Positions 51,690-59,977 of a stretch of DNA of 64,000 nucleotides are shown piece after piece. Origin of the DNA: Pseudomonadota bacterium (GTDB lineage: Bacteria > Desulfobacterota > Desulfovibrionia > Desulfovibrionales > Desulfomicrobiaceae); contig JAHIQM010000019.1 of the NCBI GenBank assembly GCA_018902545.1, positions 62,001-126,000 on the forward strand, written 5' to 3'. A program made the translations under genes and the position numbers. The notes under the pieces are model-generated. The model did not search any database and was not told where the DNA came from. It saw only the letters and a program-made list of their open reading frames with translations. Positions within the stretch are counted from its first letter, which is position 1. Each line of letters opens with the position of its first letter.

Positions 51690-52100
51690 ATGGATAACGC
51701 AATGGCGGAACTGGAAGAGTTCATTTCCCAGTGGGATGTGTGCGACGCCAGGGACGCGTTTCTGGTTTTCCGGCAGACTCTTGAGGCCGTGGAGGGCGTG
51801 CGCCTTGATTTCAAGGTCCGCCCTGGAATCACCTTTTCCCTGCGCGGCGCGCATCCTGCCCAACAGGGACGGGAGCTGTTCGTCCTGATCGACGTCATCG
51901 ACGACGATCCCGAGCAGCGCTGGCTCTCGGTCTGCTTTTACGACGAGATGGTCACCGATACGCAGGAGCAGGGCGACAGGGTCCCCGGCGGGCTGATGGG
52001 TGAGAATGCCCGCTGCTTCAACGTTGACGAGGCTGACGAGGATCTCGTGGCCTACGTGGCCGAGCGCATCCGCGAGGCGGGAGCGAACGCGGCGAAGTAA
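51690..52100 (+). CDS. Protein of unknown function
   Basis: 136 aa, acidic, alpha/beta-looking (VRLDFKVRPGITFSLRGAHP; ELFVLIDVIDDDPEQRWLSV; LVAYVAERIREAGA). AAGAAGGAAG precedes the ATG at 51690, chosen over an upstream open stretch. Not recognised; may be a conserved lineage-specific protein. Confidence 0.75.
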   Translation: MDNAMAELEEFISQWDVCDARDAFLVFRQTLEAVEGVRLDFKVRPGITFSLRGAHPAQQGRELFVLIDVIDDDPEQRWLSVCFYDEMVTDTQEQGDRVPGGLMGENARCFNVDEADEDLVAYVAERIREAGANAAK

Positions 52101-52156
52101 CCCTGTCGCCGGGCCCTGACCATCGGCCGGGCGCAGACATTTTCGGGGAGCTGCAC

Positions 52157-53119
52157 ATGAGGCGTATCCTGGCCGCCGACATCGGCGGGACGAGCAGCCG
52201 GTTCGGGCTGTTTGAGCATCTGCCCGGCCGGGAGCCGGAGCTTCTGGAGTCCCGCAGCATTCCCACCGCCTCGGTGCGCTCCCTGGCGGAGCTACTGGCC
52301 CGGCTCGTGGATGCGGGTCTGGACTTTGTGCCCGCAGCGGCGGACCGCATCGTGCTGGCCGTGGCCGGACCCGTGCGGGACGGGGTGCGTTGCGATTTGA
52401 CCAATGCCGCCTGGAGCATCGACCTGCGCGATCCAAAGGCCGGATTGCCGCGTGAGCGCACCGTGCTGATCAACGATTTCGTGGCCCAGGCTCTGGGCTG
52501 CCGGACGGGATACGCGGCCGGGTCCTCCATTGTGATCCAGCCGGGAGTTCCCATCCCGGCGGTCGTGGCGGCGGTGGGCCCGGGAACCGGGCTTGGCCTG
52601 TGCGCCCTGGTCCCCTTGCCTGGCAAGACTTCGGGCTGCCTGCCCCTGCCTTCCGAAGGCGGCCACGCGCCGCTGGCCTTTGTCACCCCGCGCGAGTTCG
52701 AGTTCCTGCGTTTTCTGCAGGAGCGCACCGGCCACTCCCATGCCTTCGGAGACATCGTCGTCTCGGGGCGGGGGCTGACCGCCATGCACCAGTTCCTTAC
52801 CGGCCGGACCCTGTCCCCTGCCGAGGTGGCGGGCGAAATCGGTCCGGACAGCGAAACCACCGCGTGGTTCGCACGCTTCCTGGCCCGCGCCTGCCGCGCC
52901 TACACCCTCTCTGTGCTGGCCTGGGGTGGCCTGTTCCTGTGCGGCGGGATCGCGGCCAAAAATCCCTTTCTGGTCACCCACCCCGAATTCCTGCGCGAAT
53001 TCACCGATTGCCCGGCCTATGGTCGTCACCTGGCCGAAGTGCCCATCCGGCTGGTCACCGCCCCGGACACTGGGCTGCACGGTGCGGCCAGCTTTGGGCA
53101 GGCGCTCCTGCAGGAATAG
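52157..53119 (+). CDS. glk: Glucokinase
   Basis: 320 aa. ILAADIGGTSSRFGLFE phosphate-binding start, VLAVAGPVRDGVRCDLTNA, catalytic aspartate in VLINDFVAQALG, GPGTGLGLCALVP and SEGGHAPLAF. Phosphorylates glucose with ATP. The C-terminal region (LFLCGGIAAKNPFL) is complete. GGGGAG precedes the ATG. Confidence 0.95.
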   Translation: MRRILAADIGGTSSRFGLFEHLPGREPELLESRSIPTASVRSLAELLARLVDAGLDFVPAAADRIVLAVAGPVRDGVRCDLTNAAWSIDLRDPKAGLPRERTVLINDFVAQALGCRTGYAAGSSIVIQPGVPIPAVVAAVGPGTGLGLCALVPLPGKTSGCLPLPSEGGHAPLAFVTPREFEFLRFLQERTGHSHAFGDIVVSGRGLTAMHQFLTGRTLSPAEVAGEIGPDSETTAWFARFLARACRAYTLSVLAWGGLFLCGGIAAKNPFLVTHPEFLREFTDCPAYGRHLAEVPIRLVTAPDTGLHGAASFGQALLQE

Positions 53120-53253
53120 GCCGCCGACGCATCCCACGTTTTTGTACCGTAGCTTGCTACGAAAATGTCGTCTTCTTTTCCCCTGATGATATGAAAAACA
53201 GTCGGTTATGACTGGCACAAGAGATGCTTCAGCCTCCTCAACAGGAGGCAGCC

Positions 53254-54204
53254 ATGCCCGTTATCAGCACGCCCTTCGGAGTTCTTGAAACCCTTCCAGG
53301 CATCGAATTTTTTCCAGGCGGCGTCGTCAGTTCCTGCATCGCCGCCCGGGCCTGTCCTCTGACCACACCCCTTGGCACCCTTGTGCCCCAGTTCAACGCG
53401 GCCAGCCTGCGCAAGCGGCAGTTGCCCGCCATTTCCTTTCATCAAAACGGCATGATCCGCAATCTTCCCCTGGAGGATCAGGTCACAGTGCCCACACCTT
53501 TGGGTCTCATGCCCGCCGAACAGGTCACTTTTTACGACAATGGGGCCGTAAAGCGCGTCTTCCCCTTGAACGGAACCTTGAGCGGGTATTGGACCCAGGA
53601 GGACGAAGCCTCCCTGGCAACTCCTGTGACCCTGGATACCCCCATGGGGCTGGTCGAGGTCACGCCGGTCTGCATGTACTTCGGCCCGGAGGGCAATCTG
53701 CGCAGCCTGACCTTGTGGCCCGGAATGGTGCTCGATGTGCCCACTCCGCTGGGCAGCATCCCTGTGCGTTCGGGGGTTGCGTACTACGACAGCGGGGTGC
53801 TGCGCTCCGTGGAACCGGTTCGGCCCGTGTCCGTGCCCACGCCCCTGGGCGAGCTTCTGGCCTATGATCAGGACGCCATCGGCATCAGCGGAGACCAAAA
53901 CTCGCTGCGCTTTTGCGAAAACGGGGCCCTGCTCGGGCTGACCACGGCGGCGCACGCTTTTGAAGTGGAATTGGAGAACGGCCGCAAGAAGTTCCTCACG
54001 CCGCCCTTGCGCCGTCATCCCTGTGATGGCGAACGCATGGAGGCTGGGCCCATTAACCTTGAATTCCGTCCGGGGTTCGTCAGTTTCACATTCGCCGATT
54101 CCCCGCGCATCGTGGTCAAGGCCGAAGGGGTCACGGCGTCCCGATTTTTCCCGCCCCTGCCGGCGCTGTCTCCCATGTGCTCCATGGGCGCGGGGCAGTG
54201 GTAG
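53254..54204 (+). CDS. TPLG/NG tandem-repeat protein
   Basis: 316 aa with about six degenerate repeats of 32-48 residues. Each begins with T-P-L/F/M-G (STPFG, TTPLG, PTPLG, DTPMG, PTPLG, PTPLG); most then carry an aromatic-N-G-x-L-R-S segment (SFHQNGMIRNL, TFYDNGAVKRV, YFGPEGNLRSL, YYDSGVLRSV, RFCENGALLGL). The NG-LRS part recalls YwqK/MORN-like repeats; the alternating TPLG unit is unusual. The C-terminal 80 residues are not repetitive. AGGAGG precedes the ATG. No signal peptide. Function unknown. Confidence 0.82.
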   Translation: MPVISTPFGVLETLPGIEFFPGGVVSSCIAARACPLTTPLGTLVPQFNAASLRKRQLPAISFHQNGMIRNLPLEDQVTVPTPLGLMPAEQVTFYDNGAVKRVFPLNGTLSGYWTQEDEASLATPVTLDTPMGLVEVTPVCMYFGPEGNLRSLTLWPGMVLDVPTPLGSIPVRSGVAYYDSGVLRSVEPVRPVSVPTPLGELLAYDQDAIGISGDQNSLRFCENGALLGLTTAAHAFEVELENGRKKFLTPPLRRHPCDGERMEAGPINLEFRPGFVSFTFADSPRIVVKAEGVTASRFFPPLPALSPMCSMGAGQW

Positions 54205-54235
54205 GCTCTTTGAATCAAACCTTAAAGGAGGAGTT

Positions 54236-54487
54236 GTGAACGTCAGTTGTCTGGAAAAAGTGGTGGAGTACGCGTCCATGCCCTTGCATGGGACGCTCTC
54301 GCGCAAGCTCAGAAAAGGACTCAAGGTTCAGATCAATGAAGGCCGGGTCTACGAAAAGGCCGTCTTGTTCCTGGGTTCGGATTTTTTGCGCGTGACCGAA
54401 AAGGAGGACGGCATGTCCGTCAACACCTATTACGGATGGGAGGAGATCGCCTCCATCCGCACCTACAGCACGGAACCGGAGGAATGA
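54236..54487 (+). CDS. Small protein of unknown function
   Basis: 83 aa. LSRKLRKGLKVQINEGRVYE and FLRVTEKEDGMSVNTYYGWE suggest a small beta-barrel; not recognised. GTG start at 54236 with AAAGGAGGAG directly upstream. It follows the repeat protein by 31 bases. Confidence 0.68.
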   Translation: MNVSCLEKVVEYASMPLHGTLSRKLRKGLKVQINEGRVYEKAVLFLGSDFLRVTEKEDGMSVNTYYGWEEIASIRTYSTEPEE

Positions 54488-54495
54488 AAGCGGGG

Positions 54496-54519
54496 CCCGG
54501 CCACCCGATAGGGGCCGGG
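54496..54519 (+). terminator. Hairpin after the plus-strand run
   Basis: CCCGGCC (54496-54502) pairs with GGCCGGG (54513-54519). Only TTC follows, so this may be a transcript-stabilising or Rho-assisted end rather than a full intrinsic terminator. Confidence 0.4.
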
Positions 54520-54577
54520 TTCACCTGTGCATTGAGGCCGGGATTCTTTATTCAAAGCGATTATGGTTGCCACGCCT

Positions 54578-54862
54578 TTACGCCGCCGTCTTGAGAGTGA
54601 CCTGCATTCCGGCTTTCGTCGCCAGAATGATCAACATTTCAAGACTGAACTTCTCCCACTTGCCTCTGATCAGATCGGAAACTCTGGACTGGCTGACGCC
54701 AAGTATTTCAGCCGCTTTGACCTGCGTAAGCTTCTGTTTTTTGATGAATTTGCGCAGATCGGCCATAAGGTCCGCGCGCATTTGAAGAATGGCCGCTTCT
54801 TCGGGAGCATAGCCAAGATCGCTGAAGACGTTTTCGGATGAATCGACGATGGGCTCAGTCAT
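54578..54862 (-). CDS. HTH antitoxin of a type II toxin-antitoxin pair
   Basis: 94 aa. The helix-turn-helix KLTQVKAAEILGVSQSRVSD and LIRGKWEKFSLEMLIILATK match HTH_37/XRE-type antitoxins. Its ATG overlaps the toxin stop by four bases (ATGA), the toxin-first order common in HigBA-like pairs. It should neutralise the toxin and autorepress the operon. Confidence 0.88.
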   Translation of the reverse strand: MTEPIVDSSENVFSDLGYAPEEAAILQMRADLMADLRKFIKKQKLTQVKAAEILGVSQSRVSDLIRGKWEKFSLEMLIILATKAGMQVTLKTAA

Positions 54863-55185
54863 TGGTCACCTCCGATTTGTTGAAACCGTTTACGGGCCAG
54901 TTCAATATCGTTTTTATTTGTTCTTTGCCCTTTCTTTTGAAAAGCGTGCAGCACGTAGACAGCGTCCGACAGTTTCGCAACGTAAATTACTCGCCACTCA
55001 CCCAGCACGTGAACCCGAATTTCCTTCACGCCGGAGCCTATCGACAACATCGCCTTCCAATCCCGAGGTTCCAGTCCGTTCTGGATCGCGCGCAGTTCGA
55101 AACCCGCGACTCTTCGGGCTTCCTCGGGAAAATTGCGGAGATCGTCGAGACTCGACCCGACGAATTTCATGGCCTTTGTGCTCAT
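54859..55185 (-). CDS. Gp49/HigB-like toxin
   Basis: 108 aa from the ATG at 55185 (an ATG at 55170 is a close alternative; ribosome-binding sites are weak). The fold signature is RRVAGFELRAIQNGLEPRDW, GVKEIRVHVLGEWRVIYVAK and VLHAFQKKGQRTNKNDIELA, typical of phage-derived Gp49-like RelE-superfamily toxins that act on ribosome-bound mRNA. The open frame upstream is not used. Promoter palindrome lies just upstream. Confidence 0.87.
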   Translation of the reverse strand: MSTKAMKFVGSSLDDLRNFPEEARRVAGFELRAIQNGLEPRDWKAMLSIGSGVKEIRVHVLGEWRVIYVAKLSDAVYVLHAFQKKGQRTNKNDIELARKRFQQIGGDQ

Positions 55186-55191
55186 GGATGT

Positions 55192-55213
55192 ATTATATAA
55201 GTTTTTATATAAT
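55192..55213. promoter_or_regulatory. Operator-like palindrome of the HTH/Gp49-like module
   Basis: ATTATATAA (55192-55200) and TTATATAAT (55205-55213) are perfect 9-base arms with a 4-base spacer, 7 bases upstream of the toxin start. The sequence is AT-rich and overlaps a plausible -10. It is the likely binding site of the HTH antitoxin. Confidence 0.6.
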
Positions 55214-55407
55214 TTGCAAGTCCATGCTGCCTGCCAGTTTTTGTTTTGCGATGGAGACGCCTGAAGTATTTTGGCAGCGCTTTTCGATCCGGTGTTGTCC
55301 AAAACCAGCATGTAGCAGGAGTTTGTTCTGCATGCTTTGCTGAAATTTGAAAATTTCGAATTCGCCACCGATTGGGTAGTTCTCGGAATTGCCAAAATGT
55401 TCGTGCT

Positions 55408-55429
55408 GGTATATACTTCAGTATATACC
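55408..55429. promoter_or_regulatory. vapBC operator-like palindrome
   Basis: GGTATATAC (55408-55416) and GTATATACC (55421-55429) are perfect 9-base arms around TTCA, 17 bases before vapB. This is the usual place where VapB or the VapBC complex represses its own promoter. Confidence 0.7.
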
Positions 55430-55445
55430 AAAAACAGAGGTACAC

Positions 55446-55673
55446 ATGCAGACCGCCAAACTTTTCAACAATGGCCGCAGCCAGGCAGTCAGGCTACCCA
55501 AGGAACTGCGTTTTTCCGGCGAAGACGTCTACATCAGGAAGATCGGCAACATGGTCATTTTATTGCCCAAGGACGACCCGTGGTCGCCGCTGATGAACAG
55601 CCTTGATCAGTTCTCCGCCGATTTTATGAGCACAAGGGAGCAGCCGCCGCTTGATGCGCGGGAAGAGCTGTGA
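55446..55673 (+). CDS. vapB: VapB-type antitoxin
   Basis: 75 aa. The N-terminal AbrB/SpoVT-like DNA-binding fold is QTAKLFNNGRSQAVRLPKEL, then VYIRKIGNMVILLPKDD; the C terminus is the toxin-binding tail. AGAGGT precedes the ATG at 55446. It overlaps vapC by four bases. Confidence 0.92.
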   Translation: MQTAKLFNNGRSQAVRLPKELRFSGEDVYIRKIGNMVILLPKDDPWSPLMNSLDQFSADFMSTREQPPLDAREEL

Positions 55674-56077
55674 TCATCTATCTGCTGGACACGAACATCT
55701 GCATTTACGTCATCAAACGCAGACCGCCGCAGGTGCTGGAGCGTTTCCGGCAGGCGGCTGTTTCAAGTATCGGCATTTCATCTATCACGTTCAGCGAACT
55801 GATGTACGGATCGGCCAAAAGCTTGCGCCCAGAGCAGAATCGGATCGCTCTGACGCAGTTCGTGGCGCCACTTGAGGTTGTGCCCTATGACGACATGGCG
55901 GCACAGCGCTACGGGGATCTTCGGGCCTGCTTGGAGCGCCAGGGCACGCCTATCGGCTCTCTGGACATGCTCATCGCCGCCCACGCCCTGGCGCTTAATT
56001 GTGTTCTGGTGACCAATAACGTGAAAGAGTTTGCGCGTGTTCCGCAGTTGCGAATGGAGAATTGGGCAATGGAGTGA
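55670..56077 (+). CDS. vapC: VapC PIN-domain toxin
   Basis: 135 aa. PIN nuclease: YLLDTNICIYVIK (first acidic residue), ITFSELMYG (E), GSLDMLIAAHAL (D) and LVTNNVKEFARV (last acidic region). VapC enzymes cleave tRNA or rRNA. GTG start overlapping the vapB stop. Neighbour of a second toxin-antitoxin pair transcribed divergently. Confidence 0.93.
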   Translation: MIIYLLDTNICIYVIKRRPPQVLERFRQAAVSSIGISSITFSELMYGSAKSLRPEQNRIALTQFVAPLEVVPYDDMAAQRYGDLRACLERQGTPIGSLDMLIAAHALALNCVLVTNNVKEFARVPQLRMENWAME

Positions 56078-56096
56078 GGGAGGTGGAGGTCGCCGC

Positions 56097-57374
56097 TTAA
56101 CCCGCCGCCTTGCGCAGGGCCGACAGGAAGCGTGAGCGCAGTTTTTCGCCAAGGAGCGCGCGTTTGACCGGCGGGAGTTTGAGGAACCCGCCGACGAGAG
56201 CGCGCATGAACTCCTGGGTGCGGCTTTGGGGGTTGTCGAAGATGAAGGTCTGGAAGGTATCGCGCTCCAGGGCCTGGAGCATGACTCGCTCGAAGCTGTC
56301 TTCGGGGTGATACACCTTTTGTGGCCGGGTTTTGAGCGTGATCGCCCCTGTGGGGCATTTCAGGGCGCAGACCCCGCAGCCCAGGCAATGTTCCTTTATA
56401 TCCGCCAGTTTTTTCGGCTTGCGGTCTTCCTGACCGGGAATTTTCTCCACGCTCACGGCGTTCACCGGGCAGGCCTTGGCGCACAGGCCGCAGCCCGTGC
56501 ACAGGGCCTCGTCGGCCACGGCCACGACGCTGGCCGTGACCAGAATGCCCGTGTAGCCGGTTTCGCGCACGCCGCGAAGCAGGTTGCAGCAGCACCCGCA
56601 GCAATGGCAGATGAAGCCCGCATCGCGTCGCACGTTGTCGGCGGACAGGGTCAGGCCCTGGTCGCGGGAGCGGGCCAGGATGTCACGCATCTGCGCCTTG
56701 TCGATGGGTTTGGCGAAGCCGTTGCGGATGAGAAAGCGTGCTCCCGTGCCCATGGACGTGCAGGTGTCCATGGGCGTGCGGCAGGGTTCGTGTCCAAGGT
56801 GGTGCTTTTCATGACGGCAGGAGCACAGGCCAAGGGAGAATTCCGTGTTTTCCTCGATGAGGACCGAAGCCTTTTCGTAGCCCAGGATCTCCACGTGTTC
56901 GCCCAGGGCTTCTTCGTGGGGCAGGGCGCGCATGACCGAAGTGCGTTGCCCGTCCCCGAAATTGGCGTGCAGAAAATCCTTTTCCCCGAACATGTAGGCC
57001 TGAAAAAGCTCCGCCCAACGCGCTTGCGGAAGATTCGGGCCAGCGCGCATCATGGTGAATTCAAAAAAGCCGATGACGATGGGGCTGACCATGTACTGGT
57101 ATTGCGCGCCGTCCCAGATATCGATGACCAGCCCTTTGGCGCACAGTCCTTCGAGCATGGGCCGCAGGACATGTTCCGATTCGCCCAGCATGGCTGCAAT
57201 GCGTTTCAAGGTCGAGGGGCGGTAGGGCAGGCGGGCGACCAGTTCGGCCTCCGGCCTGGAATAGAGTTCTTCCACCAATTGCCGGAAAACCGCTGTCCAC
57301 GGCGTGCGCACCGGGGCCTGGTCGAGGCGGTGTCCGAGTTTGCGGTAGATGTCCTTGCTGGCGATGTGTCCCAT
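56097..57374 (-). CDS. 4Fe-4S ferredoxin-type oxidoreductase-like protein
   Basis: 425 aa. The C-terminal half has two 4Fe-4S motifs: CTGCGLCAKACPVNAV and CLGCGVCALKCPTGAI. Before them is an unusual Cys-dense segment, FICHCCGCCCNLLRG, and LGLCSCRHEKHHLGHEPC. The N-terminal part (RPSTLKRIAAMLGESEHVLR) is a winged-helix-like domain. Cytoplasmic; an electron-transfer or redox-sensing role is likely but unassigned. Confidence 0.82.
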   Translation of the reverse strand: MGHIASKDIYRKLGHRLDQAPVRTPWTAVFRQLVEELYSRPEAELVARLPYRPSTLKRIAAMLGESEHVLRPMLEGLCAKGLVIDIWDGAQYQYMVSPIVIGFFEFTMMRAGPNLPQARWAELFQAYMFGEKDFLHANFGDGQRTSVMRALPHEEALGEHVEILGYEKASVLIEENTEFSLGLCSCRHEKHHLGHEPCRTPMDTCTSMGTGARFLIRNGFAKPIDKAQMRDILARSRDQGLTLSADNVRRDAGFICHCCGCCCNLLRGVRETGYTGILVTASVVAVADEALCTGCGLCAKACPVNAVSVEKIPGQEDRKPKKLADIKEHCLGCGVCALKCPTGAITLKTRPQKVYHPEDSFERVMLQALERDTFQTFIFDNPQSRTQEFMRALVGGFLKLPPVKRALLGEKLRSRFLSALRKAAG

Positions 57375-57571
57375 GATGATCCTTTTTGTGCGGTCAACGA
57401 CCGCTATTCCCTCGGCTTATCCGGAATTGCAAGTCTCGTTTTCTTCAATCTTTTCTTCCGTCGCGTCGCGCTGCGTTGACAAGAGTCCCGAACTGGTTCA
57501 GGAATTGGTCCTACCAATTTTTTTTTTTCGGGTCCTGGGCGGCTTGGCCCGCGGGGCTTCAGGGGGATATC

Positions 57572-58369
57572 ATGATTGAAGTACTTGCCTTGTATCTGGT
57601 CGTGGGTGCGGTGGCGGGGGTGCTGGCCGGTCTGCTGGGCATCGGCGGGGGGCTGGTCATTGTGCCCATGCTGGTGTTCTGCATGGAATTACAGAACCTG
57701 CCGCACGAACTGGTCATGCACCTGGCCCTGGGCACCTCCATGGCCAGTATCATGTTCACCTCGGTTTCAAGCTTCATGGCCCATCATCGCCGTGGCGCGG
57801 TGGAGTGGGACGTGGTCAGGCGCATCGCGGCCGGCATCCTGGTCGGGACGTTTCTCGGTGCCTGGGTGGCCGCGCAGTTGAGCACCGGCGCGCTCAAGAT
57901 ATTCTTCGTCATTTTCCTTTACTACGTCTGTTACCAGATGCTCTCCGGCAAGAAGCCCAAGCCGTCGCGCGTGATGCCGGGAGCGGCGGGCATGTTCGGG
58001 GCGGGCAATGTCATCGGGGTGGTCTCGAGCCTGGTGGGCATCGGCGGGGGAACCTTGTCCGTTCCGTTCATGGTCTGGCACAACATTCCCATCCATCGGG
58101 CCATTGGCACTTCCGCCGCCATCGGCTTTCCCATCGCCGTGGCAGGAACCGTGGGCTACATCCTCAACGGCTTGGGCTCGGAGAATCTGCCGCCGTTTTC
58201 CCTGGGCTACGTGTCCCTGACCGCGCTTGTCGCCATTGCGGTCATGAGCGTCATCACCGCCCCGCTGGGCGTACGCCTGGCCCACAGCCTGCCCGTGGAC
58301 AAATTGAAGCGCGTGTTCGCGCTCATCCTCTTTCTGGTGGGCACGAAGATGCTCATTTCCCTTTTCTGA
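57572..58369 (+). CDS. TauE/SafE-type (TSUP) sulfite/organosulfonate exporter-like permease
   Basis: 265 aa with 7-8 membrane segments. Two inverted-repeat motifs are visible: GVLAGLLGIGGGLVIVPML and GVVSSLVGIGGGTLSVPFMV, plus HLALGTSMASIMFTSVSSF. AGGGGGA precedes the ATG at 57572. The family moves sulfite, sulfonates or other sulfur anions; substrate unproven. Confidence 0.9.
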   Translation: MIEVLALYLVVGAVAGVLAGLLGIGGGLVIVPMLVFCMELQNLPHELVMHLALGTSMASIMFTSVSSFMAHHRRGAVEWDVVRRIAAGILVGTFLGAWVAAQLSTGALKIFFVIFLYYVCYQMLSGKKPKPSRVMPGAAGMFGAGNVIGVVSSLVGIGGGTLSVPFMVWHNIPIHRAIGTSAAIGFPIAVAGTVGYILNGLGSENLPPFSLGYVSLTALVAIAVMSVITAPLGVRLAHSLPVDKLKRVFALILFLVGTKMLISLF

Positions 58370-58584
58370 CAGCTTGGCCGTTCTGACTTTGGAAAACAAA
58401 GCCAGGCCTTTCTTTATCGGCGGCAGGTCTGCCCCGCGCGCAGCCAATCCTCCTGCGCCGGGCAATGCAGGTCAATTGCACAACGAATATTTTGCGCATG
58501 ATCACTCATTTTGGTAGGACAGTGGACGCGGATTTCGACCTTGAAACCTACTTGTCCATGACGTCAAAAAGCAAGGAGACGAAG

Positions 58585-59112
58585 ATGGGAACTCTCTGTT
58601 CAGCATGCATGTCCACGCCTCTTCGGCGGTTTGCGGTGATGCATTTTTTTGTGGCGGTCTGCCTGTTTTTCATCGTGGCCGCACCTGTCCGTGTGGCGGC
58701 AGAGCTGCCAGGCGCGGTCAGCCTGCCGCAATCCATCGCTGGTATGGAGTTGGTCCAGACCATCGAAGGCGCCGAAGCCGCCGCGATCATCGACCGCCTG
58801 CATCATGGCACCGTAGCCACGCGGGCCAATGCCATCGGCGAGTATGCGGGCGGCGGGAGATCCGCTACCTATTACGTCTCCCTCTATGACAATCCCAAGC
58901 AGGCCGTGCAAGCCATGGAGGATATGGCTGCGGTCATGTCCGGGGGTGGACATGGTTTTTCGCATTTGATGAAGCGCACTGCGGCCGATCGGGAGTTCTA
59001 CATGGCCTTGGGCCAGGGTCAGGCCCATTATTTTTTCGCCAGGGACGCGGAACTGGTCTGGCTGGCGGTGGATATGGATGTCGCAGAAGGGGCTGTGAAG
59101 GAAGTGCTGTGA
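58585..59112 (+). CDS. Secreted protein of unknown function
   Basis: 175 aa with an N-terminal signal peptide (FAVMHFFVAVCLFFIVAAPV-type stretch, cleavage near VAA). Mature part IEGAEAAAIIDRLHHGTVAT and YYVSLYDNPKQAVQAMEDMA. AAGGAG precedes the ATG at 58585. No family recognised; it stands alone. Confidence 0.72.
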   Translation: MGTLCSACMSTPLRRFAVMHFFVAVCLFFIVAAPVRVAAELPGAVSLPQSIAGMELVQTIEGAEAAAIIDRLHHGTVATRANAIGEYAGGGRSATYYVSLYDNPKQAVQAMEDMAAVMSGGGHGFSHLMKRTAADREFYMALGQGQAHYFFARDAELVWLAVDMDVAEGAVKEVL

Positions 59113-59164
59113 GGAAATTTGCCGCGTGAATGTGGCCGAGTCGGCTTTGGGTGGCCCGGAAGGA

Positions 59165-59878
59165 TCAGTATTTTTTCAGGATGGCTTGGTACTCGCCGTT
59201 TGCCTTGATGCGTGCCAGTCCCTCGTCAAGCATTTCCATATAATGCCTTGCCTCGGGATGCTGCCTGGAAAAGGCCACGTAGCTCCTGCTGGGTTCACTG
59301 GGGAACGCGGCAACGACTTCGTTCTGCAGATTCATGTCATTGAGTAACAGGTTGGCGGTCTTTTCAAAAAGAATGACCGTGTCCACGCGGCCGACCTGCA
59401 GCATCCGGATGATCTGGTCATGTCTCTTGCCCCAGACCTTAAATATCCGGTTGTTTGCGTGGAAAAGCTCGCCGTATTCATACCCCAGTATCACTCCCAC
59501 CTTTTCGCCGCTTTGCAGTCCTGTTGAGCTTGGCGCTTCCAGCAAGCGCGAGCGGTAATGGTAATAGTGGGCCTGGGCCAAGAAGAGCATCTCCCGGCCC
59601 CAGAGAAAAGCATCCTCGCGTGACGGCTCCCTGGCCACGTTGAACCCGCCGACATAATTTCCGGCTTGAACTTCCTGCAGCAGGCGCGCGTAGGGGATGG
59701 CCTCGAAGGTCACCTTAATGCCCACGGCGCTGAACGCCGCCTTGACGATGTCGACGGACATGCCCGTTTCGTCGGGATTGGCGTAAGGCTCCCAGGCGTC
59801 CTCCACAGCCAGGGTCAGGGCATGGGCGCTGGAGATCATGGTGAAGAGCAGCAGCACCGCTCGTATCATATGGGTCAT
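59165..59878 (-). CDS. Periplasmic SBP_bac_3-type solute-binding protein
   Basis: 237 aa. Signal peptide (MIRAVLLLFTMISSAHA), then LAVEDAWEPYANPDETGMSV and DIVKAAFSAVGIKVTFEAIP, the amino-acid-binding SBP_3 pattern; EVQAGNYVGGFNVAREPSRE follows. No transporter is next to it, so like the PotD-like pair it may be an orphan binding or sensory protein. Start uncertain (59878 or 59869; weak ribosome-binding site). Confidence 0.82.
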   Translation of the reverse strand: MTHMIRAVLLLFTMISSAHALTLAVEDAWEPYANPDETGMSVDIVKAAFSAVGIKVTFEAIPYARLLQEVQAGNYVGGFNVAREPSREDAFLWGREMLFLAQAHYYHYRSRLLEAPSSTGLQSGEKVGVILGYEYGELFHANNRIFKVWGKRHDQIIRMLQVGRVDTVILFEKTANLLLNDMNLQNEVVAAFPSEPSRSYVAFSRQHPEARHYMEMLDEGLARIKANGEYQAILKKY

Positions 59879-59977
59879 GAGTTTTTGAGTATTCCTTTGT
59901 ATTTGCTTCACGAGCGTCTCAATACGCACGAGTCTGAATCTGCACAAGGATGCCGGGGTTAGGCGCTCGCCGGTGCT

